Shown here: piece after piece, positions 48,836 to 58,900 of the stretch | Layout of the letters: every line of letters starts with the position of its first letter | How positions within the stretch are numbered: the first letter of the stretch is position 1 | Origin: DASQPA01 sp963757335 | GTDB taxonomy: Bacteria > Acidobacteriota > Thermoanaerobaculia > Multivoradales > UBA5704 | Direction: 5' to 3' | Length of the DNA stretch: 64,000 bases | Assembly: GCA_963757335.1 (NCBI GenBank) | Contig: CAVWRJ010000025.1 | Coordinates: 620,001 to 684,000 of the forward strand | The notes under the pieces: generated by a model | Seen by the model: only the letters and a program-made list of their open reading frames with translations | What the model was told of the DNA's origin: nothing | Database searches by the model: none | Made by a program: the position numbers and the translations under genes

Positions 48836-51076
48836 ATGGGGGAAACGATGCCCGGGTACCGGATGCGTCCGGTTCGGCGCACCAGCCTGGTTCGCACCGG
48901 GCTCGCTTGGTTCCTGGCGCTCGCGGCCGCAGTCCTCCTGCCGGCGGCGGCGGTCGCTCAGCCGAGCCTCGCCCTCGGCGTCTCCATGGAGGCCTCGATT
49001 CCCGCTGCCGGGGGGGGGATCAACTTCTACGTCACCCAGCTCGCCCAGGCGACGAGCGCCGTCATCCTCGCCGTGGTGCTGCTCGGCTTCTACCATACCT
49101 ATCGGCGCGAGTACCTGCTCGACTGGGCCTGGAGCTGGTGGGCCTCCTGCATCTTCCTCTTTGGCGGCGGCCTCTCCTCCCTCCTCGCCGCCCATTTCCC
49201 GGAGGCGGCGCCGGCGACCCTCCTCCTGTTCACGATCTCGATCGTCGCCGGCCACTGGCAGGTCGCCTGGCTGCTCTTCGGCACCGGCGAGGTGGCGACC
49301 GGCCGCATGGTGGGCCGGCTCCTGCGCCGCTCCCTCCTCATCCTGCTCTCGGTGATCGCCATCGGCACGGTGGCCGCCTCGCTCTTCGTCCCCACCGGCA
49401 CCCGCCTCCTCGTGCAGACCGGCCCACGGCTCCTGTTCACCGGCCTCGCCTTCTCGCTCGCGAGCTTCGGCGTCCTTCGCACGGCGCCCCGCCAGATGGG
49501 CAACGGCCGTCTGTTGACCGCGGGCTCGCTCCTCCTCTACGGGCTGGAGCAGCTCCACTATCTCGTCCTCCTGCTGAGCCCGTACCTCTTCGGCCACCGG
49601 ATCGGGCTCGATCCCGCCTCGCTCGCCATCTTCGACGTCCCTCTCCAGGCGGCGATCGGCCTCGGCATGGTGATCTGGCTCCTCGACGAGGAGCGCAAGC
49701 GCACGTCGGAAGCCTCGCGCCAGATCGAGCACCTCGCCTACCACGACCCCCTGACCAACCTCCCCAACCGCATCTTCTTCCTGGAGGAGTTGATCGACGC
49801 CCTGGAATCGGCCGAGCGCCACCAGAGCGGTCTCGCGGTGCTCTTCTTGGACCTCGACCGCTTCAAGGTGATCAACGACTCGCTCGGCCACGGTGCCGGC
49901 GACGACATGCTGGAGATCCTCGCCGAGCGGTTGCGCGGGGCTCTCCGCCAGGGCGACACCGTCGCCCGCCAGGGGGGGGACGAGTTCACCATCCTCCTGC
50001 CGGCGCTCCGCCAGGATGGAGACGTGGCGAACGTCGCCGACAAGATTCTCTCGGTGGTCCGCCAGCCGATGGCCCTCCAGGGGCAGGAGGTCGTGGTCTC
50101 GGCAAGCCTGGGGATCAGCCGCTTCCCCGGCGACGGCCGCGATCCCGAGGAGCTGCTTAAAAAAGCCGACGTCGCCATGTACCGAGCCAAGGAGCTGGGG
50201 GGCGACGGCTTCCAGCTCTACGCCTCCAGCATGGACACCCACGCCCTGGAGCGGCTGTCGCTCGAAAACGATCTCCGGAAGGCGCTCGCCAACGACGAGT
50301 TCGTCCTCCACTACCAGCCGATCCTGGACGCCCGGAACGGCGACATCGCCGGGGTCGAGGCCCTGCTGCGCTGGAACCACCCCTCCCGCGGCCTCATGCC
50401 CCCGGGAGATTTCCTCTGGCTGGCCGAGATCACCGGCTTGACCGATCTCATCGACCTCTGGGTGCTGCGCACCGCCTGTGCCCAGGTGAGCTTCTGGCAG
50501 ACCGAGTTCTCCCTCCCGCTCCGGGTGGCGGTCAACCTCTCGGCGCGACCCTTCCAGCACCCCGACCTGATCGCGCGAGTCGAGCGGGTGCTCGAGGAGA
50601 CCGGTCTCCCCGCCTCGGCCCTGGAGCTCGAAATTACCGAGACCCTCGCCATGCAGGACGCCGAGGCGAGCCTCGCCGTGCTCTCGGGGTTGAAGGCGCT
50701 CGGGGTGCGGATCTCGATCGACGACTTCGGGACCGGCTACTCGTCCTTGAGCTATCTCACCAACTTCCCCATCAATACCTTGAAGGTGGACGGCTCCTTC
50801 GTGCGGTCGCTGGGCGGCACCCGCGGCAGCTACGAGATCGCCTCGGCGGTCATCGCTCTCGCCCACACCCTGGACATCGGCGTCGTCGCCGAGGGAGTGG
50901 AGCTCGAAAGCCAGTGGCTGATCCTAAGGGAGCAGGGGTGCGACGAGGTGCAGGGCTATCTCTTCAGCCGGCCGCTCGCGCCGTCGAGCTGCCTCGAGTT
51001 CATCCTCGAGCGCGGCGGGCGGTATCAGCAGGTGGTCTCGGAGGAGCACCCGGTGGCCTCGACACCCGGCAACTGA
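48836..51076 (+). CDS. Membrane GGDEF-EAL cyclic-di-GMP enzyme
   Basis: 746 residues. A signal/TM segment is followed by a seven-helix-like integral membrane sensor region (about 55-275), then a GGDEF domain with intact RQGGDEF (about 381) and an EAL domain with intact GVEALLRW (about 506), DDFGTGYSSL and GVVAEGVE. Both catalytic signatures are complete, so it could synthesise and degrade c-di-GMP, switching with the sensor. The nearest upstream ATG is used; a start at codon 5 (MPGYRMR) is equally possible. Confidence 0.92.
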   Translation: MGETMPGYRMRPVRRTSLVRTGLAWFLALAAAVLLPAAAVAQPSLALGVSMEASIPAAGGGINFYVTQLAQATSAVILAVVLLGFYHTYRREYLLDWAWSWWASCIFLFGGGLSSLLAAHFPEAAPATLLLFTISIVAGHWQVAWLLFGTGEVATGRMVGRLLRRSLLILLSVIAIGTVAASLFVPTGTRLLVQTGPRLLFTGLAFSLASFGVLRTAPRQMGNGRLLTAGSLLLYGLEQLHYLVLLLSPYLFGHRIGLDPASLAIFDVPLQAAIGLGMVIWLLDEERKRTSEASRQIEHLAYHDPLTNLPNRIFFLEELIDALESAERHQSGLAVLFLDLDRFKVINDSLGHGAGDDMLEILAERLRGALRQGDTVARQGGDEFTILLPALRQDGDVANVADKILSVVRQPMALQGQEVVVSASLGISRFPGDGRDPEELLKKADVAMYRAKELGGDGFQLYASSMDTHALERLSLENDLRKALANDEFVLHYQPILDARNGDIAGVEALLRWNHPSRGLMPPGDFLWLAEITGLTDLIDLWVLRTACAQVSFWQTEFSLPLRVAVNLSARPFQHPDLIARVERVLEETGLPASALELEITETLAMQDAEASLAVLSGLKALGVRISIDDFGTGYSSLSYLTNFPINTLKVDGSFVRSLGGTRGSYEIASAVIALAHTLDIGVVAEGVELESQWLILREQGCDEVQGYLFSRPLAPSSCLEFILERGGRYQQVVSEEHPVASTPGN

Positions 51077-51109
51077 TCCCCGGCGCTCGCTGTCGATCTT
51101 CTTCTATCC

Positions 51110-51115
51110 TATAAT
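51110..51115 (+). promoter_or_regulatory. -10 box of the cysteate-synthase-like gene
   Basis: A perfect TATAAT at 51110-51115 lies 35 bases before the GTG start, in an A/T-richer stretch after the GGDEF-EAL stop. The -35 region is weak (CTGTCG or TCGCTG). GAGGA at 51138-51142, eight bases before the GTG, is the ribosome site. Confidence 0.6.
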
Positions 51116-51150
51116 CTCGAAATTCTGGCTCCCTGCCGAGGAATACCACT

Positions 51151-52389
51151 GTGGCGAAGTTAACTTTGCACTGTCTGCACTGCGGAAGAGAGCATTCGAC
51201 ATTCGCTCTGGGCTGTGAGAGCGGCTGCAACTCTCTCCTGCAGACGCGATACGAGAAGAGCGCGTTCCATCCCAGACCGCTCGAAAACATCTTCAAGTTT
51301 CTCGACTGGCTCCCCTGCGCCGAGGCCGTGGACAGCCCGATCGGGCCCGTCCTCCACCGCGCCGAACGGTTCGGGCGGCAGATCGGCCTCGACAACCTCG
51401 TCTGCTGCGTCAACGGCTACTGGCCGGAGATCGGGGCGACCAACCCGACGGGGACTTTCAAGGACTTCGAAGCTCTGCCGACCCTGCTGACGTTCGCCGA
51501 GTTGGGACGCAAGCGCCTGATCCTCGCCTCGGCCGGCAACACCGCGCGGGCCTTCGCCTATGCCGCGCAATCGACCGACGTCGAGGTCTTCCTGGTCGTC
51601 CCCGAGGCGATGCTCTTCCGCATCTGGCTGCCGGGCTCGGAGCCGGCAGACCGGGTGCGGCTGATCGCCGTCCGGGGCAGCTCCGACTACTCCGAGGCGA
51701 TCCGGTTTGCCGATGCCATCGCCAAGCGCTATGACCTCTACCCGGAAGGGGGAGCCAGGAACGTCGCCCGCCGCGATGCTCTGGGCACGGTCATGTTGGA
51801 GGCGGCACGGGTCCTCGGCTGCTTACCGGTGCACTACTTCCAGGCGGTGGGGAGCGGCACCGGCGCCATCGCTGCTTTCGAGGCGGCCGTGAGGCTCCAA
51901 GGGGATGCGCGGTTCGCGGGCTCTCCCCTGCCCAGGATCCACGTCAGCCAGAACTCCCCCTTCGAGCCCATCTACCGTGCCTGGCGAGACGGCAACCCCG
52001 TCGATCCGGCGGCGCAGTGGGCGGACGGCGAGGTTTACGCTACGGTCCTCGCCAACCGCAACCCCCCGTACGCGATCCGTGGCGGCATGCGAGACGTCCT
52101 ATTGGCGAGTGGCGGCGATGTCTACTCGGTCAGCACCGCGGAGGCCAGGGCGGCTGGCGAGGAGTTCGCCGCGGCGGAGGGCTTCGACCTCGAACCGGCC
52201 GCAGCCGTGGCGGTCGCCTCCCTGAAGCAGGCCATGGAACGGGGCGTCGTCGAACGGCAGGAGCTGATCCTGCTCAATCTTACCGGCGGAGGCTTCGAGC
52301 GCCTGCACCGGGACTTCGAGATCCGGCAACTCACCCCGGACCTCACCCTCCCCGCGAGCGATGTCGAGGCCGTGGCCGCGCTCCTCTAA
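51151..52389 (+). CDS. Cysteate-synthase-like PLP enzyme (threonine synthase family)
   Basis: 412 residues starting at GTG. It matches the archaeal cysteate synthase (TIGR03844) along its whole length: an N-terminal four-Cys knuckle (Cys8, 11, 22, 26), YWPEIGA, LASAGNTARAFAYAAQSTDV, EGGARNVARRDALGTVMLEA, HYFQAVGSGTGAIAA, YATVLANRNPPYAI and LLNLTGGGFERLHRDFE. Archaeal enzymes convert O-phosphoserine and sulfite to cysteate for coenzyme M. Here the PLP lysine (Lys104) lies in NPTGTFKDFEA, which is closer to threonine synthase, so the substrate may differ. A bacterial role could be sulfonolipid or cysteate supply; nothing else in the window settles it. Confidence 0.8.
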   Translation: MAKLTLHCLHCGREHSTFALGCESGCNSLLQTRYEKSAFHPRPLENIFKFLDWLPCAEAVDSPIGPVLHRAERFGRQIGLDNLVCCVNGYWPEIGATNPTGTFKDFEALPTLLTFAELGRKRLILASAGNTARAFAYAAQSTDVEVFLVVPEAMLFRIWLPGSEPADRVRLIAVRGSSDYSEAIRFADAIAKRYDLYPEGGARNVARRDALGTVMLEAARVLGCLPVHYFQAVGSGTGAIAAFEAAVRLQGDARFAGSPLPRIHVSQNSPFEPIYRAWRDGNPVDPAAQWADGEVYATVLANRNPPYAIRGGMRDVLLASGGDVYSVSTAEARAAGEEFAAAEGFDLEPAAAVAVASLKQAMERGVVERQELILLNLTGGGFERLHRDFEIRQLTPDLTLPASDVEAVAALL

Positions 52390-52557
52390 AGAAGACCTCC
52401 GAGCCGTGGGCGGCCGGCTCGGTCGGGAGGCAGATCCTCTTCGCGCATGTCGAATCGCGCCCAGGAATCTCCGGCCGAGCCTTTCGGTTACCACTGAAGA
52501 GCGCTCTCTAAAGGCTCTTAATCCCTTCTCTCTCAGTCGCTTCCGTTCTGCGAAAGC

Positions 52558-52586
52558 TTGTCCTTTAGCCCGGAATCGTCTATAAA
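52558..52586 (+). promoter_or_regulatory. Promoter of DEAD-box helicase gene
   Basis: TTGTCC (52558-52563), a 17-base spacer and TATAAA (52581-52586) make a good sigma-70-type promoter. The ATG follows nine bases later, leaving at most a few leader bases and no ribosome site. Confidence 0.6.
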
Positions 52587-52595
52587 TGGAGATGC

Positions 52596-53803
52596 ATGGA
52601 AAGCATAGCCATCCCACAACACCCGGTAAAAACTACTGACAAACCCTTTGAAGCCCTCGGTCTCTCGGAATCGATCCTGCGCATCGTGCGCCAGGTCGGG
52701 TTCGTCCATCCCACGCCCATCCAGGCTCAGGTCATCCCGCTCGCGCTCGCTGGCCGGGACCTGATCGGCCTCGCCGAGACCGGCTCGGGCAAGACCGCCG
52801 CCTTCGTCCTCCCCCTGGCCGAACGGCTCACCCATGGCCGCGGGGTCCGCGGCCTCATCGTCTCGCCGACCCGCGAGATCGCCCTCCAGACCAAAGCCTT
52901 CCTCGACCTCTTCGGTCAGGACCACCAGCTCCGGACCGTCTGCCTGATCGGCGGGGTCAAGATGGGGCCGCAGATGCACGGCATCGGCCAGGAGCCGGAC
53001 ATCGTCGTCGCTACCCCCGGGCGCCTGCTCGACCACGTCGAGCGCGGCAGCCTGCGGCTCGACAAGGTCGAGGAGCTGGTCCTGGACGAGGGCGACCACA
53101 TGCTCGACCTCGGCTTCCTCCCCCAGGTGCTCCGTATCCTGGAGGAGCTGCCGAGAGAGCGTCACACCATGATGTTCTCGGCCACCATGCCGGCGCCCTA
53201 TCGAGCGGCTCGCCCAGCGCTTCTTGAAAGACCCCATGCGGATCGACATCCTCCCCGAGGGTGGCGCCGCCGAGGGAATCGAGCACCGGCTCTACCTGGT
53301 CGACCCGGAGAACAAGAAATCCTGCCTGCTCTCGCTCCTCCAGGAGGAGAAGGGCAGCACCCTGGTCTTCATCCGGCGCCGGAGCGACGCCGAGTGGCTG
53401 TCGCGCTTCCTCGAAAAAGAGGGCATTTCGGTCGAGCGTATCCACTCCGACCTCTCGCAGGGCCAGCGGGTCCAGGCTTTGAAGGGATTCCGCGAGGGCG
53501 AGCACCGGGTCCTGGTGGCGACCGACATCGCCGCCCGCGGCATCGACGTCCCCAAGATCGAGCACATCATCAATTACGATATGCCCGACTCGCCCGGAGG
53601 ACTACATCCACCGCGCCGGCCGTACCGCCCGCGGCTCCCGGCTGGGCACCGTCTCCTCGATCGCTACCTGGCAGGACAAGCCGACAATCAAGGAGATCGA
53701 ATCGACTCTGGGCGAGGAGCTCCCCCGCCTGACGGCGCCGGGCGTCCTACCTTACGTCGAGATGAAGCCCAAGACCACCATGCGCCGCGGTCGCCGGCGC
53801 TGA
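52596..53803 (+). CDS. DEAD-box RNA helicase with DEGD motif II (two frameshifts)
   Basis: About 400 residues. Motifs in order: Q-motif FEALGLSESIL...PTPIQAQVIP, I AETGSGKT, Ia PTREIALQ, Ib GG/TPGRLLDHV, II DEGD (normally DEAD) HMLDLGF, III SAT, then helicase C with VFIRRRSD, VATDIAARGID and HRAGRTARG. Two one-base insertions break it: a T at about 53199 (PAP[Y]IERLAQ) and a G at about 53597 (DSP[G]EDYIHRAG). With both corrected, the frame runs to TGA at 53801-53803. Its likely role is RNA remodelling in ribosome assembly or mRNA turnover. The Ala-to-Gly change in motif II is unusual. Confidence 0.88.
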
Positions 53804-53827
53804 TCTAACCACCCCATTTACTATTAA

Positions 53828-53851
53828 AGCCCGGCGAGGGATCGCCGGGCT
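53828..53851. other. Perfect 10-bp hairpin after the helicase gene
   Basis: AGCCCGGCGA and TCGCCGGGCT pair perfectly around GGGA, 25 bases after the helicase stop. On the plus strand no T run follows; on the minus strand TTTAATAG follows. It may be a factor-independent terminator acting poorly or a bidirectional barrier. Confidence 0.4.
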
Positions 53852-53950
53852 CCCGGCAGCTCCCACTTCCTCCTAGAATCTCGTCCACCAAGGCTAGAGC
53901 TGCGCTCCCGACCAGCGCTGGGTCCTCCCACCTTCGCGATACTCTCCTCC

Positions 53951-54559
53951 ATGGCCGTCGCCCTGCTCAAAGAGCCTCCCTTGACCCCCGAGTCGGAGCT
54001 GGGGCCCTACCGGCACGCGGACTACGACGCCCTGCCGGACGAGCCGCGCTGCGAGTTGATCTTCGGGAGATTCTATTTGAGTCCGAGCTCCTTCGCCCCT
54101 GCACCAGATGGTGACGTTTCATCCTCGGACAGTACCTCTTCGCGAATCGCGAAAGCGAACGGGAGGGGTCTTGGTTTTGGCTCCCTTGGACGTGGTTCTG
54201 GCGGATCACTCCGTGGTGCAGCCGGACGTCCTGTACATCTCGGCCGCGCGCCGAGACCTCGTAACGGGTCGACGGATCGAGGGCCCGCCGGACCTGGTCG
54301 TCGAGGTCATTTCTCCCGGTAACCTTCGCCGCGACCAGGACGAGAAGCTCGCGCTCTACGCGGAGTCGGGATTCGGGAGTACTGGATCGCCAACCCCTCG
54401 AACGGGAGTTCCTGTTCCTGGTGAACCGGGGATGGCCAGTTCGTCGTGGTTCGGCCGACCGGCGCCGAATGCCGCTCCGAGGTCCTGCCGGAGATCCGGT
54501 TCGATGTCGAAGCCTTCTGGCGAGAGGTCGAGGAGAAGACCCTGACTTTCGGCCCTTAG
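53951..54559 (+). pseudogene. DUF820/Uma2-family nuclease-like gene, frameshifted
   Basis: The pieces YDALPDEPRCELIFGRFYLSP, PLDVVLADHSVVQPDVLYIS, GPPDLVVEVISPGN and RDQDEKLALYAESG match Uma2/DUF820, restriction-endonuclease-fold proteins that are very numerous in some bacteria. The D/EVISP-type core residues are present. The frame must be changed near 54090-54130, 54370 and 54420 to join them and to read the C-terminus (VEAFWREVEEKTLTFGP) to TAG at 54557. The 3' end overlaps the convergent TolC gene by four bases. With three breaks in 600 bases I call it a pseudogene, though assembly errors could also cause it. Confidence 0.7.
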
Positions 54560-55929
54560 CCCGGAAACCGCCCGCTCGCCACGAGCAGGTCGAGCCGCGC
54601 CTGGCGGGCGGCGTCCTCCGCCGTGGCGACGGCGGTCTCGGCGTCGCGCAGGCGGCGCTCGGAATCCAACACGTCGAGGCTGGTGGAGGCGCCGGCGTTG
54701 TAGCTCAGGTTCGAGATGTTCAAGGCGTCCTGCGCCTGGCGCGCGGCGTTCCTGGCGCTCGCCAGCTGCTGGTCGGCGAGCTGGATCGCCGCCGCCGCGG
54801 TGCGCACGTCCGAGCGCGCCTGGATCTTCGTTCCGGAGAGGTTCGCCTGCGCCTCCAGGACGAGCGCCTGCCGCTCCTGGCGGAGCCCCCGTCGCAGGCC
54901 CCCGTCGTAGACCGGCACGGTGAGCTGGAGGAGCGCCTGCCAGCTATGCGCCGGCTGGATGAGGGTCGAGGGCGTCTGCAGCAGCTCCTGGAGAACGAGG
55001 TCGACGGTCGGGGTGTAGTCGCGCCAGCTATCGCGCAGCACCCGCTCGGCCGCCTGCTCGCGCTCGCTCTGCAACCGGACGTCGGCGCGGGCGCCGAGCG
55101 TCGCGTCGTCCGGGGTCCCAACGTTCCCGGCATTCCCAACGTTCCCGAGGCCCCCGGCGTTCCCCAGGCCCTCGAAGACCGGCACGTCCGCCGCGTCCAC
55201 GGCCCCGTCCGCCGCCACCAGCACCCCGAGCGCCTCCTGCGCCCGGCGCACGTCGAGCGCCGACTGCGCCACCCGGACCTCGTCGTCCGACGCCTCCTGC
55301 CCCGCCTGGACCTCCTCCAGCCGGCTGGCGACTCCCCCCTCCTGGCGCTGGTGGGCGACGCCCAGGTGCGCCCGGGCGGTGTCGAGGGCCCGCTGGTTCG
55401 CCTCCAGCACCCGGTGGCGGGCGACGACGGTCAAGAAGGCGTTCGCCGCCGCCAGGGCCACCCGGCGCTTGACGTCGGCGACGGAGAGCTCGGCGATCTT
55501 CCGGTTGTCGAGGGAGTGCGCCCAGGCCGCCCAGGCCACGAGGTCGAGGATCGGCACCGAGGCGGTCCCGTTCGCCGTCGTCACCCCCGCCGGCGTGAAG
55601 ATCTGCGAGCCGAAGCTGCGGGCGCTGTCCAGGCGGATGTACTGGCCGTTCACGGCGAGGTTGGGGAGGGTCCGCGACCGCGCCTGGAGAACTAGGGCCT
55701 CGGCCCGCAGCACCTCCGCCACCGCCTCCTGGACCGTGGGGTTCCGGGCGAGAGCACGGTCCACCGCCTCCTTGAAGGTGATGCGCTCGACCGGGGCACC
55801 GGGCAGCAGAGTGGCCGTGGCCGGCGGGGCAGTCGATGGGACGGCCGGTTGGGCCGTCGCGGATGCCGTGGCGGCTACCGCCAGAGTCGCGAGGAGGAGC
55901 AGGAGAGCGCCGCGCTTAGACATGACCAC
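54556..55929 (-). CDS. TolC-family outer membrane efflux protein
   Basis: 457 residues. A signal peptide (KRGALLLLLATLAVAATASA) precedes two copies of the outer-membrane efflux repeat (PF02321): an early ALARNPTVQEAVAEVLRAEA and, in the second half, SWQALLQLTVPVYDGGLRRG and LSYNAGASTSLDVLDSERRL. It should form the trimeric outer-membrane channel of the RND pump encoded just upstream; its start overlaps the pump stop by 14 bases. A Gly/Asn/Val insertion from a 9-bp repeat (55105-55175) sits in the middle of the protein. Confidence 0.92.
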   Translation of the reverse strand: MVMSKRGALLLLLATLAVAATASATAQPAVPSTAPPATATLLPGAPVERITFKEAVDRALARNPTVQEAVAEVLRAEALVLQARSRTLPNLAVNGQYIRLDSARSFGSQIFTPAGVTTANGTASVPILDLVAWAAWAHSLDNRKIAELSVADVKRRVALAAANAFLTVVARHRVLEANQRALDTARAHLGVAHQRQEGGVASRLEEVQAGQEASDDEVRVAQSALDVRRAQEALGVLVAADGAVDAADVPVFEGLGNAGGLGNVGNAGNVGTPDDATLGARADVRLQSEREQAAERVLRDSWRDYTPTVDLVLQELLQTPSTLIQPAHSWQALLQLTVPVYDGGLRRGLRQERQALVLEAQANLSGTKIQARSDVRTAAAAIQLADQQLASARNAARQAQDALNISNLSYNAGASTSLDVLDSERRLRDAETAVATAEDAARQARLDLLVASGRFPG

Positions 55930-58900
55930 CCCCCTGCGGCTCCGCGGGAACCCGCGTGGACAGCGGCTCTTCCGGCTCGGAGCGGACGCTTTTCCCCGGC
56001 GTCAACGTCCGGACGATGACGTAGAGCACCGGGATGATCCCGAGGTTCAGGAGGGTCGAGACGATCATCCCGCCGAAGACCGCGGTGCCCACCGAGTGGC
56101 GGCTCGCCTGGCCGGCGCCGGAGGCGAAGACCAGGGGGAGCACCCCGAGGATGAAGGCGAAGGAGGTCATGAGGATCGGCCGCAGCCGGATGCGGGCCGA
56201 CTCGATCGCCGCCTCGACGATGGTGGCGCCCTTGGCGCGGAGCTGCTCGGCGAACTCGACGATCAAGATCGAGTTCTTGGCCGCCAGGCCGATCAGCATG
56301 ACGAGACCGATCTGGCAGTAGACGTCGTCCTCCAGACCGCGGAGCGCCTGCGCCGCGAGGGCGCCGAAGAGGGCGAGCGGCACGGCCAGGAGGATGATGA
56401 AGGGGAGAGTGAAGCTCTCGTACTGGGCTGAGAGGGTGAGATAGACGACCAGGAGCCCGAGGCCGAAGAGGAGGAGCGACTGGCCGCCCGAGCGGATCTC
56501 TTCGAGCGACTGGCCGGACCACTCGTAGCCGAACCCCTGCGGCAGCACCCGCTTCGCCAGCGTCTCCATGGCGGCGATCGCCTGGCCGGAGCTCCTGCCG
56601 GGCGCCGGCGAGCCGTTGATCTCCGCCGAACGGAAGAGGTTGTAGTGGCTGATCACCTGCGGTGCCGTGGTCTCGGAGACGGTGACGAGGCTGGCGAGCG
56701 GCACCATCACCCCGGCCTCGGAGCGGACGTAGAACTGCTGGATGTCCTTGGGCTCGGCGCGGAAGCGGCTCGCCGCCTGGGCGAAGACCCGGTAGGCGCG
56801 GTTGTTGAAGTCGAAGTCGTTGACGTAGACCGAGCCTAAGAAGATCTGGAGAGTGTCGGTGATCTCGCCGAGCGACACCCCCAGGCTCTTCGCCCGGTCG
56901 CGGTCGATCTTCACCAGGAGCTGCGGGTCGGAGGCGGTGAAGCCGGTGAACAGGCCGCGCAGATCCGGGCTCTTGCCGCCCTGGCCGACGAGGTCGCGGG
57001 TCGCCTGCTCCAGCCCCTCGACGGTGCCGCCGCTCTGGTCCAGAACTTCGAACTGGAAGCCGCCGAAGACCCCGAGCCCCTGGATGGGGGGCGGCTCGAA
57101 GGGGATGACGAGCGCCCCCTGCATGCCGAGGAGCGGCCCGAGGAGCCGGCCGACCACCGATTTGGCCGAGTGGTCCGCGCCCTTCCTCTCCGCCAGCGGC
57201 TTGAGGCTGGCGAACATGAGCCCGCGGTTGGGGGCGCTGCCGCCGAAGCTGAAGCCGGTGACCGAGAAGAGCGAGATCACGTCGTGGTCGTTGCTGACCA
57301 GCTTCTGCGCCTCGGCCGCGATCCGGGTCGTGTATTCGAGCGACGCTCCGGCCGGGGCCTGGATGTTGACGATGAAGTAGCCCTGGTCCTCGTCGGGGAC
57401 GAAGCCGGTCGGCACCTGGCGGAAGATCCAATAGGTGAGCGCCAGACCGACGAGGAAGAAGAGGACAACGATCAGCCGCCGGCGCATGAAGGCTTCGAGG
57501 ACGCGGTGGTAGCCGCGGGTCACGCCGTCGATGCCGCGGTTGACCCCGCTGAAGAACGCCCCGTGTGGCCGCTCGCCGCGCCCCAGCCAGAGGGCCGCGA
57601 GAGCGGGAGTCAGGGTGAGTGCGTTGAACGCCGAGAGCGCCACCGAAAAGGCGATGGTGAGCGAGAACTGCTTGTAGAGGAGGCCCGTGGTGCCGGGGAA
57701 GAAGGCTACCGGCACGAAGACGGAGATGAGGACGAGCGAGGTGGCGACGACCGCGCCGGTCACCTCGCGCATGGCGGCCGAGGCCGCCGTCATGACGTCC
57801 GAGTGGTCCTCGTGGATATGGCGCTGGATGTTCTCGAGAACGACGATGGCGTCGTCGACGACGAGCCCGGTCGCCAAGGTGATGCCGAAGAGGGTCAGGG
57901 TATTGATCGAGAAGCCGAGGAGCTTGACGAAGGCGAAGGCGCCGACCAGCGACACCGGAATCGTGATCGCCGGGATGAGCGTGCTCCGCCAGTCCTGGAG
58001 GAACAGGAAGATGACCGCGATGACGAAGAGGATCGCCTCCAGGAGGGTGATCAGGACCTCGCGGATCGACTCCCCCACGACCGTCGTGGTGTCGAAGGCG
58101 ACCTTGTACTTGAGGCCGGGCGGAAAGCGCTTCGACAGCCGCGCCAGCTCGGCCTTCACGTCGCGGTCGACGTCGAGGGCGTTGGCGCTGGTGAGCTGGA
58201 ACACCGCGAAGCCCACCGCCGGGACGCCGTTGAAAGTCAGGTTCGAGCCGTAGTTCTCGGCCCCCAGCTCGGCTCTGCCGACATCGCGCAGCTTGACCAG
58301 GGTGCCGTCGGGGCGCGCCTTGACGACGACGTTGCCGAACTCGGCGGGCTCGGAGAGCCGCCCCAGGGCCCGCACGCTGATCTGGTAGGCCTGGCCGGCA
58401 GGGGCCGGTGGCTGGCCGACCTGACCCGCCGCCACCTGCACGTTCTGCTCGCGGAGCGCCGCCACGACGTCCGAGGCGGTAACCTTGCGGCTGGCGAGGA
58501 GCACCGGGTCGAGCCAGAGCCGCATCGAGTACTTGCGCTCGGCGAAGATGAGGACGTCGGCGACCCCCTTGACCCGCTTCAGGGCGTCCCGCAAGTAGAC
58601 GTCGACATAGTTGCTCATGAAGAGCGAGTCGTACTCGCCGTGCTCGGCGTACATGCCGGCGACGAGGACGAAGGCGGTCGAGCTCTTGGCGACGGTGACG
58701 CCGGTCGTCCGCACCTCGTTGGGCAGGCGCCCCGAGGCGATCGAGACGCGGTTCTGGATGTCGACCGCGGCGAGATCGATGTCTCGGTCGATCTCGAAGG
58801 TGGCGGTCAAGATGCTCGACCCGTCGTTGGCCGAGGTCGAGGTGAGATACCGCATCCCCTCAACGCCGTTGATCTGCTGCTCCAGCGGGGTGGTGACGGC

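Noticed and set aside
53828..53851. Factor-independent terminator of the helicase gene
   Set aside because: No T run follows on the plus strand; recorded as a hairpin only.
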